Assembly: GCA_023423415.1 (NCBI GenBank)
Contig: JAFAFP010000018.1
Span: forward strand, 1 to 54,337
Length of the DNA stretch: 54,337 bases
Origin: Pseudomonadota bacterium
GTDB lineage: Bacteria; Pseudomonadota; Alphaproteobacteria; Rhizobiales; Xanthobacteraceae
Direction: 5' to 3'
This document shows, in pieces, positions 53,109-54,337 of this stretch. The notes below the pieces were generated by a model. The model worked only from the letters and a program-made list of their open reading frames with translations. It did no database searches and was not told the origin of the DNA. Each line of letters opens with the position of its first letter. The first letter of the stretch is position 1. Made by a program: the position numbers and the translations under genes.

Positions 53109-54134
53109 TTACGATCCAGTCAGTTCCTTCCGCACGATCTTCGTGCCATCCACCATCGCCTTCATCTTGGCGAAGGCGACCGGACGCGGCAGGTACTTCA
53201 TGCCGCAATCGGGCGCGATGACGAGACGCTCGGCCGGCACCACTTTCAACGCGGCGCGAATGCGACCGGCGACGGTTTCCGGATGTTCCACCGTCAGGTC
53301 GGCAAGATCGATGACACCGAGAATGATCTTCTTCGACGGCAGGGCCTTCAGCACCTCGAGATCGAGTTTCGGCTGCGCCGCTTCGATCGACACCTGATGC
53401 ACGCCGGTATTTTCAAGCTCCGACAGGAATGAATAGCCGGTCGGCTTGTCGTGCACGACCGCGGCATAACCGAAGCACAGATGGATCGCGATGGTGCCGG
53501 TGACGCCGTCCAGCGCACGCGCCAGCGTCTTCAATCCATACTGCCGCGCCTTTTCCGGATGCTGCTGCATCCACGGCTCGTCGATCTGCACGATGTCGGC
53601 GCCGGCCGCGAACAGATCCTTGATCTCCTCATTCACCGCGACGGCGTAATCCATCGCCACGGCTTCCTCGCTCTTGTAGAAATCGTCCTGCGCCTGCTTC
53701 CCCATCGTGAAGGGGCCGGGCACCGTCGCCTTGATGGTCCGGTCGGTATTGGCCCGCAGCAGCTTCACGTCGCGCACTTCCACCGGATGCATGCGGCGGA
53801 TCTTGCCGGCGACGCGCGGCACCGGAATCGGCTTGCCGGAGCGGTTGATCGTGGTGCCCGGATTGTCGAGATCGATGCCCTCGAGCGCGGTGGCGAAACG
53901 GTTGGAATAGCTTTCGCGGCGCTGCTCGCCATCGGTGATGATGTCGAGGCCGGCGCGCTCCTGATCGCGGATCGCCAGCAGCGTCGCGTCATCCTGCGCA
54001 GCTTCGAGATGTTTCTCCCCGACCAGCCACAGATCGTGCATACGCACGCGCGGCACCTGCTTGGACAGCCTCTCGCGGTCGATCAGCCACTCCGGTTGTG
54101 GGTATGAGCCAACTAAACTGGTGGGAAGCAACAT
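53109..54134 (-). CDS. Short MetE-like protein, copy B
   Basis: 341 residues, again a single MetE C-terminal barrel, starting MLLPTSLVGSYPQPEW. Zinc ligands H218-L-C220 (HLCFGY) and C310 (DCGMKY) are present. It is only distantly similar to copy A. ATG 54134 with GGAG eight bases upstream is chosen over a GTG at 54143. The pair may form a two-subunit or two-step system, or serve different methyl acceptors; sequence alone does not decide. Confidence 0.88.
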   Translation of the reverse strand: MLLPTSLVGSYPQPEWLIDRERLSKQVPRVRMHDLWLVGEKHLEAAQDDATLLAIRDQERAGLDIITDGEQRRESYSNRFATALEGIDLDNPGTTINRSGKPIPVPRVAGKIRRMHPVEVRDVKLLRANTDRTIKATVPGPFTMGKQAQDDFYKSEEAVAMDYAVAVNEEIKDLFAAGADIVQIDEPWMQQHPEKARQYGLKTLARALDGVTGTIAIHLCFGYAAVVHDKPTGYSFLSELENTGVHQVSIEAAQPKLDLEVLKALPSKKIILGVIDLADLTVEHPETVAGRIRAALKVVPAERLVIAPDCGMKYLPRPVAFAKMKAMVDGTKIVRKELTGS

Positions 54135-54337
54135 CGACAGCACTCCATGTCATCTGCACCGCCCCGAACCGTGGGAGCGGCGGGCGCGCAAGAGACGCGC
54201 CTGTGGGACCGCTTCTTAGCAGGAGTGATCAATAAATGCCCCTTCCCATCGCTCCGCCCCCACGCGCATGACGAGCGCCTGACTCTGGCCAACCTCGAAG
54301 CCGGCGCTGTGCCGGGTCGCCGGTTGATGGGGAGGCA
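54135..54337 (-). other. Leader region upstream of MetE-like pair
   Basis: The last 203 bases hold no gene. Leftward it is GC-rich and foldable, for example GGCGCG-TCTCTTG-CGCGCC near 54188-54206 and CCGGCG / CGCCGG pieces near 54300-54325. It is a place where a methionine-linked riboswitch would be expected, but I recognise neither cobalamin nor SAM riboswitch consensus. Confidence 0.4.

Noticed and set aside
54135..54337. Cobalamin or SAM riboswitch upstream of the MetE-like pair
   Set aside because: I looked for the B12-box and SAM-family core sequences on the leftward strand and saw no convincing match.

Overview
This window looks like core chromosome of an alphaproteobacterium in the Hyphomicrobiales (Rhizobiales), close to the Bradyrhizobiaceae/Xanthobacteraceae. 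This is judged from gene content and order (aroK-aroB-hemolysin, xerD-accA, secA/ppiC-argJ-mutT, comF-grxC-nitrilase-DUF1178, ptsP-prfA-prmC-DUF4167, phaA-phaB/phaR, rpmF), from high GC and from dense Rhizobiales-style palindromic repeats. It is an inference, since there is no rRNA here. I see no rRNA, tRNA, CRISPR array, transposase, integrase of a mobile element, or phage gene. Most of the window is ordinary housekeeping sequence, and I did not find a clear new defence or metabolic system.

Layout. 1-3.8 kb: cobT (cut by the window edge), cobS and a J-domain gene, all leftward. 3.96-5.2 kb: bolA and a LysR regulator, then about 600 bases without a gene. 5.8-8.8 kb: leftward operon aroK-aroB-CorC/HlyC. 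9-13 kb: a 49-residue membrane protein, xerD, accA and a lipoprotein L,D-transpeptidase. 13-16.6 kb: a ribosome hibernation factor with a cold-shock domain, and secA, both leftward. 17-20 kb: parvulin isomerase, argJ, mutT and an orphan Flp pilin. 20-23.4 kb: a methyltransferase divergent from a tightly coupled comF-grxC-nitrilase-DUF1178 unit. 23.4-24.8 kb: gene-poor, with a small glycine-zipper protein and a minimal RlpA. 24.9-27 kb: ubiG, a small unknown and an EamA transporter, leftward. 27.2-28.5 kb: lysC. 28.5-29.3 kb: a highly structured non-coding stretch and repeats. 29.3-36 kb: a 6PGDH-like oxidoreductase, ptsP, prfA, prmC and a DUF4167 gene with a long leader. 36-38.3 kb: methyltransferase, gloB and a DUF985 cupin. 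38.3-41.3 kb: polyhydroxybutyrate genes phaB, phaA and phaR. 41.3-47.8 kb: a degenerate-GGDEF/EAL protein, a small unknown, gamma-glutamyltransferase, a membrane protein, rpmF, mtgA and a prenyl synthase. 48-51.8 kb: a MacAB-like exporter whose adaptor carries an extra Spy/CpxP-like helical insert. 51.9-54.1 kb: two tandem short MetE-like methyltransferases.

Themes. Short GC-rich palindromes repeatedly sit in the spacers between co-transcribed genes (cobS-cobT, phaA-phaB, macA-macB, the metE-like pair). Several operons use ATGA stop/start overlaps (aroK-aroB, grxC-nit-DUF1178, prfA-prmC, macB ATPase-permease). The items most worth following up are the macA insert, the five-hairpin region at 28.6-28.9 kb, the EAL protein with a dead GGDEF site but an intact I-site, and the long DUF4167 leader.
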